DNA from: Methylibium rhizosphaerae
GTDB taxonomy: Bacteria > Pseudomonadota > Gammaproteobacteria > Burkholderiales > Burkholderiaceae_C
Direction: 5' to 3'
NCBI RefSeq assembly: GCF_006386545.1
Contig: NZ_SWAR01000019.1
Coordinates: forward strand, 1-64,000
DNA: 64,000 nt
This document shows positions 24,474-32,898 of the stretch, piece after piece. The position numbers and the translations under genes were made by a program. How positions within the stretch are numbered: position 1 is the stretch's first letter; each line of letters opens with the position of its first letter. The notes beneath the pieces were generated by a model. That model was not told the origin of the DNA, ran no database searches, and was given only the letters and a program-made list of their open reading frames with translations.

Positions 24474-25382
24474 TCAGGCCGTACATCGCGCGACAGGCGG
24501 GTCGGCGTGGAGGAAGTCATGCAGGGCGTCGCGCACTTCATCGGCCCACGGCGGCGGCGCGCCGGCGTCGTGCGTGTAGCTGCGCGGCCAGCCCGTGGCC
24601 TGCGCGAGGCGGGTGACGTCGGCGCACACGCCGGCTTCGCACAGCCGGTGTGCATAGCCCAGCGTCTCGTCGCGCAGCGGATCGTCCTCGGCGGTGACCA
24701 GCAGGGTGCGCGGCAGGCCGGCCAGCCGCATCGAGCGGCCGGGCGCGGCATACGGATGCATCACGTCGTCGGCCCGCGGCAGGTAGGCGCGCCAGCCGTC
24801 GGCCCAGTGGCAGCCCACCGGGCCGGCGCGCACGTCGCGCAGCGACTTGGTGGCCACGCACACGTCGAGCATCGGCGACAGCAGGATCTGCCCGCCCAGC
24901 GGCGGGCCGTCGCGGTCGCGGGCCATCAGCGCCACCGCCGCGGCGAGATTGCCGCCGGCCTCTTCGCCGGCCACCAGCAGCGGGGCGCGCTGGTGCGACA
25001 GCGCACGGCGCTGCCTGGCAGCCCATTCGAGCGCCTCGTAGCCGGCTTCGACCGCGCGCGGGAACGGCTGCTCGGGCGCGAGCGGATAGTCCACCGACAC
25101 CACCACGGCGCCGGCCTGCATGAGCAGGCGCGCCACCACCGCGCCGCTGTCGAGCGAGCCTTCGACGAAGGCGCCCGCATGGAAGTGCAGCACCACCGGC
25201 GCCGGCGGCGCGCCATAGCCCACCAGGTGGCGGCGCTGCCCAGGGCTGTACACCCGCACCGGCATCGCCTGGCCGCCGGCCAGCGTGAGCACTTCGTCAC
25301 GGCTGTCGGCAGTGGCTGCGGCGGCGGGCTCGAGCCCGGGATTGGTGCGGTCCATCATGGCCTTGAAGCCGCAGTGCGGCAT
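24474..25382 (-). CDS. HSL-type alpha/beta-hydrolase-like protein lacking the catalytic serine
   Basis: A 302-residue protein with the hormone-sensitive-lipase fold. HFHAGAF (66-72) is a variant of the HGGG oxyanion motif, VDYPLAPEQPFP is typical, and AEDDPLRDE gives the expected acid region. The nucleophile elbow, however, reads Gly-Glu-Glu-Ala-Gly-Gly (139-144) where active members have G-D-S-A-G-G, so Ser is replaced by Glu141. It is therefore probably not a standard esterase; a binding, sensing or altered catalytic role is possible. It is divergent from a LysR gene and upstream of the RND operon. The start may instead be 25358 or 25355. Confidence 0.78.
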   Translation of the reverse strand: MPHCGFKAMMDRTNPGLEPAAAATADSRDEVLTLAGGQAMPVRVYSPGQRRHLVGYGAPPAPVVLHFHAGAFVEGSLDSGAVVARLLMQAGAVVVSVDYPLAPEQPFPRAVEAGYEALEWAARQRRALSHQRAPLLVAGEEAGGNLAAAVALMARDRDGPPLGGQILLSPMLDVCVATKSLRDVRAGPVGCHWADGWRAYLPRADDVMHPYAAPGRSMRLAGLPRTLLVTAEDDPLRDETLGYAHRLCEAGVCADVTRLAQATGWPRSYTHDAGAPPPWADEVRDALHDFLHADPPVARCTA

Positions 25383-25534
25383 CGAACACGTTGTGATGGG
25401 GCAGAAGATAGGGCGCGCGTCGCAGGCAATAAATAGCCCTGCCGCTCATGCTTCATTTCAACGCCGCAACAATCGCGGCCTCTTTTTCCTGTTCAATCCG
25501 CACACCGCGTGAGGTGGAAGCAAGGAGAGGTTCG

Positions 25535-26551
25535 ATGGACAGATTGCTGGCAATGCAGACCTTCGTTCGGGTCGTGGAGGCGGGCACCTTCGTGCGCGCC
25601 GCCGACTCGATGAACCTGCCCAAGCCCACGGTGACGCGGCTCATCCAGACGCTGGAGTCGCACCTGCAGACCAAGCTGCTCAACCGCACGACGCGGCGCG
25701 TCACGGTGACCGCCGACGGCGCGGCCTACTACGACCGCGCGGTGCGCGTGCTCAGCGAGATCGACGAGCTCGAGGCGAGCATGGCGCATGCGAAGTCCAA
25801 CCCGCGTGGCCGGCTGCGCATCGACGTGGGCACATCGGTCGCGCAGCAGGTGCTGATTCCGGCGCTGCCTGACTTCCATGTGCGCTATCCCGACATCCAG
25901 ATCGACCTGGGCGTGAGCGACCGGCCGGTCGACCTGATCAGCGAGAACGTCGACTGCGTGCTGCGCGGGGGCGAGCTCACCGACCAGTCGCTGGTGGCGC
26001 GCCGCATCGGCGAGTTCCATCTGGTGTATTGCGCTTCGCCCGCCTACCTGAAGCGCCATGGCACGCCCCTGCATCCGCGCGACATCGAGGAGAAGGACCA
26101 CAAGGTCATCAACTACTTCTCGCCGCGCACCGGCAAGGTGTTCCCGTTCACCTTCACCAACGCCAAGGAGCGCATCGAATTCGAAGGCCGCCACGTGGTG
26201 GCGGTGAACGATTCCAACGCCAACCTGGCAGCCGGCCTGGCCGGGCTGGGCATCGTGCGCTCCACCACCTTCATGGTGCAGAAGCACGTTGCCTCGGGCC
26301 AGCTGGTGCCGCTGCTGCTCGACTGGTGCGCGGACTCCATTCCGATCCACGTGGTGTACCCGCCCAACCGGCACCTCTCCACCAAGCTGCGGGTGTTCGT
26401 CGACTGGGTGGCCGAGCTGTTCGCCCGCAGCGACTTCGTGCAGCGCAAGTGCAGCCTGCAGAAGCTGCCGGCCGTCGAGGCAGAACAGGGATCGCCCGCC
26501 GAAGCCGAGCCGGCCGCCGCGGCAGCCGACAGCGCAGTCGAGACGGTGTGA
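25535..26551 (+). CDS. LysR-family regulator, probable regulator of the RND efflux operon
   Basis: A 338-residue LysR protein of the CrgA/AaeR-like subgroup: MDRLLAMQTFVRVVEAGTF and an HTH with KPTVTRLIQTLE, then an effector domain (about 90-295). The C-terminus ends in an unusual Ala/Glu-rich tail of about 30 residues. AAGGAGAGG lies before ATG 25535. The 152-bp gap to the divergent hydrolase-like gene contains AT-rich stretches (AATAAATAG around 25430) that could be promoter elements. The divergent position suggests control of the hydrolase-efflux genes, as for many LysR-RND pairs. Confidence 0.9.
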   Translation: MDRLLAMQTFVRVVEAGTFVRAADSMNLPKPTVTRLIQTLESHLQTKLLNRTTRRVTVTADGAAYYDRAVRVLSEIDELEASMAHAKSNPRGRLRIDVGTSVAQQVLIPALPDFHVRYPDIQIDLGVSDRPVDLISENVDCVLRGGELTDQSLVARRIGEFHLVYCASPAYLKRHGTPLHPRDIEEKDHKVINYFSPRTGKVFPFTFTNAKERIEFEGRHVVAVNDSNANLAAGLAGLGIVRSTTFMVQKHVASGQLVPLLLDWCADSIPIHVVYPPNRHLSTKLRVFVDWVAELFARSDFVQRKCSLQKLPAVEAEQGSPAEAEPAAAAADSAVETV

Positions 26552-26584
26552 CGCGGCGGCGGATCGTTCGTTGACGGCGCGCGG

Positions 26585-27481
26585 CTACAGGCCGCGCATC
26601 CACTCGGCCCAGTAGTCCACGCAGGCCCGCACCTTGGGCAGGCGGTGGCGCTCGCGCAGCATCACCGCGAACATCGGCACCGCCTGCGACGTGAACACAT
26701 CGGGCAGCACCGGCACCAGCGCACCGCTGCGCACCAGGGGGCGCGCCACCAGATCGACGACGCGCGCGATGCCGGCACCGCATTGCACCAGCGCCACCAT
26801 CGTCGCGGTGTTGTCGACCCGGGTATGCCCCTTGGCCTCGAAGATGCCTGCGCCACGCCGCCCGGCGCGGTGTTCCCACAGGTTGAGCCCCGGGTGCACG
26901 CTGTTGGTGACGAGGCGGTGCTGCCGCAGGTCTTCGAGACTGCGAGGGGTGCCGGAGGCTTCGAGATAGGCCGGCGAGGCATACAACCCTCGGGTGAGCT
27001 CCCCGATCTGGCGCGCCACGACCGTCTCGCTGTGCGGCGTGCCGGTGCGGAAGGCCACGTCGATGCCTTCACGTGCCATGTCGACCACCCGGTCGTCGGC
27101 GCAGATGTCCAGCCGCAGGCCGGGGTGGCGCTGATGCAGCCCGTCGAGCCCCGGCGCGACGACGGCCTGCGCCAGCACCGCGCTCACGCTCAGCCGCACC
27201 CAGCCGCTCGGGCCGCCCAGCTTGCCCGACAGGTCGGCCTGCAGCTCCGCGCGGACCTCCAGCAGGCGCTGCGCCTTCGCGAGGAAGGCGTCTCCCTCGT
27301 CGGTGAGACTCAGGCCGTGCGTGTTGCGATGCATGAGCCGCGCGCCGCATTCGGCTTCCAGGCGCGCGAGCACGCGTGTCACCTGGCTGACCGCGACGTT
27401 GCGTTCACGCGCGGCGGCCGACAGCGAGCCCAGCGCGGCCACGCGCACGAAGGTGTTCACGTCGTCGAGTTGCAGATTCAT
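26585..27481 (-). CDS. LysR-family transcriptional regulator
   Basis: A 298-residue LysR protein. HTH region MNLQLDDVNTFVRVAALGSL and VSQVTRVLARLEAE lie in residues 1-60; the effector domain contains GIDVAFRTGTPHSETVVARQ. It is convergent with the previous LysR (33-bp gap) and divergent from a small gene at 27599. It belongs to the same CrgA-like subgroup, which often controls nearby oxidoreductases or transporters. No clear target except the small divergent gene is adjacent. Confidence 0.9.
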   Translation of the reverse strand: MNLQLDDVNTFVRVAALGSLSAAARERNVAVSQVTRVLARLEAECGARLMHRNTHGLSLTDEGDAFLAKAQRLLEVRAELQADLSGKLGGPSGWVRLSVSAVLAQAVVAPGLDGLHQRHPGLRLDICADDRVVDMAREGIDVAFRTGTPHSETVVARQIGELTRGLYASPAYLEASGTPRSLEDLRQHRLVTNSVHPGLNLWEHRAGRRGAGIFEAKGHTRVDNTATMVALVQCGAGIARVVDLVARPLVRSGALVPVLPDVFTSQAVPMFAVMLRERHRLPKVRACVDYWAEWMRGL

Positions 27482-27598
27482 GGTGAACCACTGTGACGTG
27501 TGTTTGCCGAATCTGCAATACCGATTCGCACTTCGTGCTGTTTCCGAGGCGCGGCTCGCCGCCTAGAGTGAAACCATCCACTCTCGACGGAGATCACC

Positions 27599-27838
27599 AT
27601 GCCCAAGAGCGAACGTCCCAGCCATCTGTGCCTCGTCGAACTGCACGACCGTGCGCACGAGGAGGCCCGGCGACTGCGCGAAGAAGCGATTGCCAACCTC
27701 TGGTCGGACCTCGACGACGCGCTGGGCGCCGCCGCGGACACTGCCCGGCGCGCCGCGCATCGATTTGCCTGCCGTTGGGGGCGCCACCGCGAGTTGCGCG
27801 GCGGCAGCACGGCCGAGTCGGCCGCGAAGAAGGCCTGA
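27599..27838 (+). CDS. Small basic hypothetical protein (79 aa)
   Basis: A 79-residue Arg/Ala-rich, probably helical, soluble protein (MPKSERPSHLCLVELHDRAH, then EEARRLREEAI). No known domain was recognised. GGAG with suitable spacing precedes ATG 27599, and the ORF fills the space between the divergent LysR gene and the convergent WDST protein gene. Base composition matches its neighbours. The coding call rests on ribosome site, length and fit, not on family knowledge. Confidence 0.55.
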   Translation: MPKSERPSHLCLVELHDRAHEEARRLREEAIANLWSDLDDALGAAADTARRAAHRFACRWGRHRELRGGSTAESAAKKA

Positions 27839-27841
27839 CAC

Positions 27842-28204
27842 TCAGGCGAGGCGGTCGTCCGCCGCGAGGCAGGCGCAGATCAGCGGGCTGCCGTTGTCGG
27901 CGCGTCGAGGCTCGCTCGAAGTGCGCTGCAGCCGTTGCGACGGCTGAACGCGCTGCGTGCTGTCCCACTGCTCGGTGGTGGCGAACGGCACTTGCGTGTA
28001 GGCGTCGGACTCCAGGTCTCGCACGTTGTTGCGGGTCGAGTCCCAGCGGTCGTCAGCGCGGCCCACCTGCACGGTGTCCTTGCGCTCCTGCACCTGCACG
28101 TGGGCGCGGGTCGAGTCCCAGGCGCCTTCGTCGCGCGCCTGCGCAGCCACGGGGATGATGACTCCGGCCACCGCGGCGGCCAGCGCGATCCAGATCTTGT
28201 TCAT
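27842..28204 (-). CDS. Small secreted protein with three WDST repeats
   Basis: A 120-residue protein with a signal peptide (MNKIWIALAAAVAGVIIPVAAQA) and three spaced WDST motifs: AWDSTRAHV, RWDSTRNNV and QWDSTQRVQ. The repeat unit is about 25 to 35 residues and also visible in DNA as repeated GGGTCGAGTCCCA on the plus strand. After the repeats comes a Cys-containing tail (PLICACLAADD). I do not know a named family; it lies just downstream of a DUF4148 gene on the same strand and may be expressed with it. Likely periplasmic. It ends 3 bp from the convergent small gene. Confidence 0.65.
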   Translation of the reverse strand: MNKIWIALAAAVAGVIIPVAAQARDEGAWDSTRAHVQVQERKDTVQVGRADDRWDSTRNNVRDLESDAYTQVPFATTEQWDSTQRVQPSQRLQRTSSEPRRADNGSPLICACLAADDRLA

Positions 28205-28266
28205 GATGTCGTCCTGCTTGTTGGGGCTGAGGTGCCGCAAGCCACGGGGCTCGCGGCACGACAAGG

Positions 28267-28659
28267 TCAGCCTTCGTTGCGGTCGCCACGGCTCAGGTGT
28301 TCACCCGACGCGATGGCTTGCTGGAGCTCGGCACGCACTTCGGCGCGGCTCTTGGTGGCGGCGAAGGCCAGGTCGGTGGCCACGCCTTCATAGTTCTGCA
28401 GGGCCTCGAGCGAACCGTCGGCGCGGGCTGCGGCCAGTTCGGCCTTCACCTGCTCACGTGTCTTGGTCGATTCGAACGACTGGCGCAGGTGCACGCCGTG
28501 GAAGTTGTTGCGCGTCTCGAGCGTGCCATCGGCGCGGGCCTGCTGCAGTTCGGCCAGCACTTGGGCGCGGGTCTTGGGGGCCGCAGCGTCCTGTGCAAAG
28601 GCAGCGTGCGAAGCGGTGAGGGCGAGAACAGCAGCGGCGATCAGGGCTTGGGCTTTCAT
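28267..28659 (-). CDS. DUF4148 domain-containing secreted protein
   Basis: A 130-residue protein with a signal peptide (cut after AFA, about residue 22). Three copies of the DUF4148 motif follow: KTRAQVLAELQQARADGTLE, KTREQVKAELAAARADGSLE and KSRAEVRAELQQAIASGEHL. DUF4148 proteins are abundant in Burkholderiales and of unknown function, presumably periplasmic. It starts about 180 bp from the terminator shared with the aminotransferase gene; the gap should hold its promoter, but no confident elements were identified. Confidence 0.88.
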   Translation of the reverse strand: MKAQALIAAAVLALTASHAAFAQDAAAPKTRAQVLAELQQARADGTLETRNNFHGVHLRQSFESTKTREQVKAELAAARADGSLEALQNYEGVATDLAFAATKSRAEVRAELQQAIASGEHLSRGDRNEG

Positions 28660-28780
28660 GTCGGTTCCTTTCAGAGATTCGTTTCGTCGGTGACGTAAAT
28701 CTAGGTGCTTACCCTGAAGCGATAAACAGCGGATCCGGCAATTGGCCGTTGCAGCCGGCTGAACAATGACGGCTGAAACG

Positions 28781-28808
28781 ACAAAGGCCTGCGTGAGCAG
28801 GCCTTTGT
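28781..28808. terminator. Bidirectional rho-independent terminator
   Basis: A perfect 12-bp stem, ACAAAGGCCTGC (28781-28792) and GCAGGCCTTTGT (28797-28808), with a GTGA loop. Short T-rich stretches follow on both strands. It lies 28 bp after the end of the aminotransferase gene (minus strand) and upstream of the DUF4148 promoter region, so it mainly stops aminotransferase transcription. Confidence 0.85.
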
Positions 28809-28836
28809 CTTTAAGAAGAGATGAAGCGCGGCGCGC

Positions 28837-30030
28837 TCAGCCCATCACCGCAGCCATCGCTTCGGCCGTGCGCTCGACGTTGTGCGTGTTGAGGCCAGCC
28901 ACGCAGATGCGGCCCGAGCGCACCAGATACACCGCATGCTTCTCGCGCAGCTCGTCCACCTGTGCTGCAGACAGGCCGGTGTAGCTGAACATGCCGCGCT
29001 GTGTGAGGAAGTATTCGAAGTCGCGGCCCGGCACCTTGGCCTTGAGCACGAGGTAGAGCTGCTTGCGCATCGCGAGGATGCGTTCGCGCATCTCGCCCAG
29101 CTCGCGTTCCCACAGAGGGCGCAACTCGGGGTCGATCAGCACGTGGGCCACCAGCTGGCCGCCGTGGATGGGCGGGCTCGAGTAGTTGCGGCGCACGGTG
29201 AACTTCAGCTGGCCGAGCACGTTCCCGGCCTGCTCCGCATCGGGGCACACCACGCTGAGCGCGCCGCAGCGTTCGCCGTACACGCTCATGCTCTTGCTGA
29301 ACGAGTTGGCCACGAAGGCGGAGAGGCCGGCGGCCGCGATGGCGCGCACTGCATAGGCGTCTTCCTCGATGCCGTCGCCGAAGCCCTGGTAGGCGAGGTC
29401 GAGGTAGGGGATGAGCTGGCGCTCGCGCAGCACCGGGATGAGCTCGTCCCACTGCGCACGGGTGAGGTCCACGCCGGTCGGGTTGTGGCAGCAGGCATGC
29501 AGCAGCACGATGCTCTTGGCCGGCAGCCCGCGCAGCGTGGCCAGCATCTCGGTGAACTTCACGCCACCGGTGGCCGCGTCGTAGTACGGGTAGGTGTTCA
29601 CCTTCAGCCCGGCGCCTTCGAACATCGAGCGGTGGTTGTCCCAGGTCGGGTCGCTCACCCACACGCCGCTGCCGGGGAAGTAGCGCGCAATGAAGTCGGC
29701 GCCCACCTTGAGGCCGCCGCTGGAGCCCACCGACTGGATGGTCGCCACGCGGCCCGAGGTCACGGCTTCATGCCTGGCGCCGAACAGCAGCTGCTGCACG
29801 GCCTGGCGGAAGTTCGCTGCGCCTTCGATGGGCAGGTACGGCTTGGGCCCGGTGTTGGCCAGCATCTTGGTTTCGGCATGGCGCACCGCCGTCATCACCG
29901 GGATGCGGCCGGCGTCGTCGAAGTAGATGCCGATGCTGAGGTTGACCTTGTTCGGCCGCGGATCCTTCTGGAAGTCTTCGTTGAGACTCAGGATCGGATC
30001 GCCGGCAAAGGGTTCGACGTGCTGGAACAT
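28837..30030 (-). CDS. tyrB: Aromatic amino-acid aminotransferase (class I/II)
   Basis: A 397-residue PLP enzyme of the aspartate/tyrosine aminotransferase group. Visible are [16 protein letters not shown], the active-site [10 protein letters not shown], the PLP Lys in [17 protein letters not shown] and the C-terminal [11 protein letters not shown] with the substrate-carboxylate Arg. It transfers amino groups between aromatic amino acids or aspartate and 2-oxoglutarate. Length and motifs are standard. The following gene on the strand ends at the terminator at 28781. A distinction between TyrB and AspC specificity is not certain from sequence alone. Confidence 0.94.
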   Translation of the reverse strand: MFQHVEPFAGDPILSLNEDFQKDPRPNKVNLSIGIYFDDAGRIPVMTAVRHAETKMLANTGPKPYLPIEGAANFRQAVQQLLFGARHEAVTSGRVATIQSVGSSGGLKVGADFIARYFPGSGVWVSDPTWDNHRSMFEGAGLKVNTYPYYDAATGGVKFTEMLATLRGLPAKSIVLLHACCHNPTGVDLTRAQWDELIPVLRERQLIPYLDLAYQGFGDGIEEDAYAVRAIAAAGLSAFVANSFSKSMSVYGERCGALSVVCPDAEQAGNVLGQLKFTVRRNYSSPPIHGGQLVAHVLIDPELRPLWERELGEMRERILAMRKQLYLVLKAKVPGRDFEYFLTQRGMFSYTGLSAAQVDELREKHAVYLVRSGRICVAGLNTHNVERTAEAMAAVMG

Positions 30031-30087
30031 GATGGGGGCTTCTCCTCGGTGGTTCGTCAGTCTGTGTATGGGTCAGCGGGCGGTGGC

Positions 30088-30576
30088 TCAGCCGGCCTGC
30101 AGCGCCGCTTCGATGTCTTTCCCTAGCGCCTTCGGTTCGTCGTTCGGTGCGTAGCGCCTGAGCACCTCGCCGTCGCGGCCGACGAGGAACTTGGTGAAGT
30201 TCCACTTGATGGACTTGCTGCCCAGGATGCCGGGCGCCTCCTTCGTGAGCCATTGGTACAGCGGGTGTGCGCCGGCGCCGTTGACCTCGACCTTGCTCAT
30301 CATCGGGAAGCTCACGCCGTAGTTCAGCGAGCAGAACGACGCGATCTCGGCATTGCTGCCCGGGTCCTGTGCACCGAACTGGTTGCACGGGAAACCCAGC
30401 ACCACGAGACCGCGTTCGCCGTATTCCTTCCAGAGCTGCTCCAGGCCGTCGAACTGCGGGGTGAACCCGCAGGCGCTGGCGGTGTTGACGATGAGCAGCA
30501 CCTTGCCGCGGTATTGCGCAAGGGGCACGGTCTTGCCGTCGATCGACTGGGCTTCGAAGTCGTAGACGCTGCTCAT
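30088..30576 (-). CDS. Glutathione peroxidase family protein
   Basis: A 162-residue peroxidase. The peroxidatic Cys36 is in NTASACGFTPQ, the Gln in FPCNQFGAQ, and Trp125-Asn126 in IKWNFTKFLV; together these form the usual catalytic site. It is the Cys form, not selenocysteine. It reduces hydroperoxides in the cytoplasm; many bacterial Cys-type members use thioredoxin rather than glutathione. It lies 57 bp upstream of the aminotransferase gene and may be co-transcribed. Confidence 0.95.
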   Translation of the reverse strand: MSSVYDFEAQSIDGKTVPLAQYRGKVLLIVNTASACGFTPQFDGLEQLWKEYGERGLVVLGFPCNQFGAQDPGSNAEIASFCSLNYGVSFPMMSKVEVNGAGAHPLYQWLTKEAPGILGSKSIKWNFTKFLVGRDGEVLRRYAPNDEPKALGKDIEAALQAG

Positions 30577-30722
30577 GTGACAACTCCTTCACGGAAAACG
30601 GAACGGCCGATGGTAGCCGGCTGAGCGACGGGCCGCCCAGGCGACGGGAAACGTGGCATACCCCGATGCGCAGCGGGCATGGCTCATGCAAACTGCACCG
30701 CACCCGTATCTGAACGCGCACC

Positions 30723-31643
30723 ATGACGACACGCTATCGCGTGGCCCTGCTCGGTTTCAGCGCTTTCGAGCGCAGCGCTCTCGAGTCGTACTTCCGTCTT
30801 GCACCGGAAGACGGCCGCCATCACACCCACTACGACCTGCTGCCCGATATCGTGCCCAGCCGTGAGGCATGCAACTTCGTGCTGGCCGACGCGAACCATG
30901 CCGAGGTGCGCAACGTGGTGGCCGCCGCGGGGCGGGCTGCCGACACGGTGTACGTGGGCACTCCTCATGCGCCGCCGGCGCCGCCGGATGCGCTCGCCGA
31001 CCTGCCCCGGCCCATCGACCCGCTGCAGGTGAGGCGCGAGTTCGACGCGGCGGTCGAGCGGCGCTCGCGCCAGCCCGCGGCCGCGGCCGCGACCCCGGTG
31101 CGCCGCTACACCGCCCGCGCGCGGCAACACGCGGAAGAACAGGCGGCGCGCCAGAGCGAAAGCGGCGACTTCTCGCAGTCGGTGCTGCTGGGCGGTGAAG
31201 GCGGCGACGGCATGTTCGACCAGGTGCTGGTGGTCGACGACAGCGAGATCGCGCGGCGCTTCCTGCAGATGAAGCTGCAGCGGCTGGGCTACACGGTCGA
31301 CACCGCCGCCAGCGGGCACGGCGCACTGCAGATGGTGGCCACACGCCGCTACGCCTTCGTGTTCCTCGACGTCGCGATGGAAGGCATCGACGGCTTCGAG
31401 ACCTGCAAGCACATCAAGCACATGCCCTGGCCGCTCGACGAGCGGATGATGCGCGGGCCGGTGGTGGTCATGGTCACCGGCAGGAGCGGCTCGGTCGATC
31501 GCATCCGCGGCGCGCTGGCCGGCTGCGACGCCTACCTCACCAAGCCGCTCAACGAAGACGAACTCATCGCCACGCTGTCGAAGTACGACGACTCGTTCGA
31601 GCGCGTGTTCGAGAACACCGTGCCGCCGCTGGCACATCTATGA
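30723..31643 (+). CDS. Response regulator with degenerate N-terminal receiver and intact C-terminal receiver
   Basis: A 306-residue protein with two receiver-like halves. The C-terminal half (167-295) is a complete receiver: Asp172-Asp173, phospho-acceptor Asp216 (FLDVAMEG), Thr252 and Lys274 (LTKPLN). The N-terminal half (4-115) keeps the fold pattern (VALLGFSAFERSALESYF, FVLADANHAEV, TVYVGTP, LPRPIDPLQV) but lacks the acidic pair and has Arg where the conserved Lys should be, so it looks like a pseudoreceiver. A Pro/Ala/Arg linker joins them. There is no DNA-binding domain and no adjacent kinase. It is followed by a 70-residue gene. Confidence 0.82.
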   Translation: MTTRYRVALLGFSAFERSALESYFRLAPEDGRHHTHYDLLPDIVPSREACNFVLADANHAEVRNVVAAAGRAADTVYVGTPHAPPAPPDALADLPRPIDPLQVRREFDAAVERRSRQPAAAAATPVRRYTARARQHAEEQAARQSESGDFSQSVLLGGEGGDGMFDQVLVVDDSEIARRFLQMKLQRLGYTVDTAASGHGALQMVATRRYAFVFLDVAMEGIDGFETCKHIKHMPWPLDERMMRGPVVVMVTGRSGSVDRIRGALAGCDAYLTKPLNEDELIATLSKYDDSFERVFENTVPPLAHL

Positions 31644-31672
31644 CCTGAGACTGGAAGGAAGAGTGGAGAGCC

Positions 31673-31885
31673 ATGCCGCAACGTTTTTCCGACCGCGAGA
31701 TCCGCGATGCGCTGCCCGCCGCTGCACGTGACCTGGCGCAACGCCGGGCCGACCTGATCGGCGACGACCTCATCGAGCATTTCGTCGCGCGCGACTGGAT
31801 GGAATGGCGCGGCGGCGCCTTGAAGCTCACGCAGGTGGGGCTCAACGTCATCGCGCAGGCCACGGCCGCACAGGCCAGGGGTTAG
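31673..31885 (+). CDS. Small hypothetical protein (70 aa)
   Basis: A 70-residue protein, MPQRFSDREIRDALPAAARD at the start, then HFVARDWMEWRGGALKLTQVG, which looks like a compact helical or winged-helix-like fold. GGAGAG precedes ATG 31673. It lies 29 bp after the tandem-receiver gene on the same strand and may be co-expressed. Its stop overlaps the stop of the convergent LysR gene by a few bases. Function unknown. Confidence 0.6.
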   Translation: MPQRFSDREIRDALPAAARDLAQRRADLIGDDLIEHFVARDWMEWRGGALKLTQVGLNVIAQATAAQARG

Positions 31886-32790
31886 GACGCAGGAAGCCTC
31901 TGGAAGTAGGCACGCAGCACCTCGATCGCGTGCCGCACCTTGGCCGGCTGCTGGTCGCGCTGCGGCGTGACCGCATAGATGCCCATGTCGGCCAGCCGCC
32001 AGCCCGGCAGCACCGGCACCAGGCTGCCGTCGGACAGCTCGGCCTCGATGTCGGGCCGGCCCATCATCGCCACGCCCAGCCCCGCCACGCACAACTGCTG
32101 CAGCGAGTTCTGGTTGGTGCTGGTGACCCGCCCCTCGATGCGCAGCACATGGGGGGCTCCACTGCCGTTCTCGGGCAGCAGCTCGAACACCGTGATCGGC
32201 CGCGCGCGGGTCTGCAGCACCAGCCAGTCGTGCTGCACCAGGTCGGCCGGTGAGGCGGGCCAGCCTCGGCGCGCCAGGTAGGCGGGCGACGCCACCAGCA
32301 CGAACGACAGGTCGCCCAGCTTGCGGGCGACGAAGCTCGAGTCGGCCAGCTGCCCGCCCACCCGCAGCGCCAGGTCGATGCGCTGCTCGATCAGGTCGAT
32401 CGATGCATCGTCGATGAGCAGCCGCAGCGTGAGCTTCGGGTGGGCCGCCAGCAGCGGCCCGAGCGCGGGCCCGAGGTGGCGTGCGAAACCCACCGGCGCG
32501 GTGAGGCGCAGCTCCCCTTCGGGCGCATCGCGCAGGCGCGCCAGCGCTTCACCCGCCTCGCGCGCCGCAGCCACCATGGCAGCGCAGCCTGCGGCATAAC
32601 GCTCGCCCGCCTCGGTGAGGGTGAGCTTGCGGGTGGAGCGGTGCATCAGCGTCACGCCCAGCTCGCGTTCGAGCTGGCGCAGCTGCTGGCTCACCGCCGA
32701 GGCGGTCATGCCGAGCCGGCGAGCGGCGGCCGTCATCGAGCCCGAGGCCACCACCTCGGCAAAGATCGCCATGCGCTTGAGCTGGTCCAT
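31882..32790 (-). CDS. LysR-family transcriptional regulator
   Basis: A 302-residue LysR protein: MDQLKRMAIFAEVVASGSMT and an HTH with ASAVSQQLRQLERELG, then an effector domain with RIDLALRVGGQLADSSFVAR. It belongs to the CrgA/DmlR-like subgroup. It is divergent from the NAD(P)-binding oxidoreductase gene at 32899; the 108-bp gap has TTAATTGAGATAGCTCTCTG around 32802-32821, with a partly symmetric GAGATAGCTCTC that could be its operator. The oxidoreductase is its likely target. Confidence 0.9.
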   Translation of the reverse strand: MDQLKRMAIFAEVVASGSMTAAARRLGMTASAVSQQLRQLERELGVTLMHRSTRKLTLTEAGERYAAGCAAMVAAAREAGEALARLRDAPEGELRLTAPVGFARHLGPALGPLLAAHPKLTLRLLIDDASIDLIEQRIDLALRVGGQLADSSFVARKLGDLSFVLVASPAYLARRGWPASPADLVQHDWLVLQTRARPITVFELLPENGSGAPHVLRIEGRVTSTNQNSLQQLCVAGLGVAMMGRPDIEAELSDGSLVPVLPGWRLADMGIYAVTPQRDQQPAKVRHAIEVLRAYFQRLPAS

Positions 32791-32898
32791 CTTGAAGCTG
32801 AGCTTAATTGAGATAGCTCTCTGGACTGTCTAGTGCCTCCATTGTGAAGCAGCGAACATCACGGCATTGCTTTTTCAACCGCAACGAAGGACCCGCTC

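Noticed and set aside
28781-28808. Possible small RNA or attachment site
   Set aside because: The perfect stem with T-rich flanks next to a gene end is adequately explained as a terminator.
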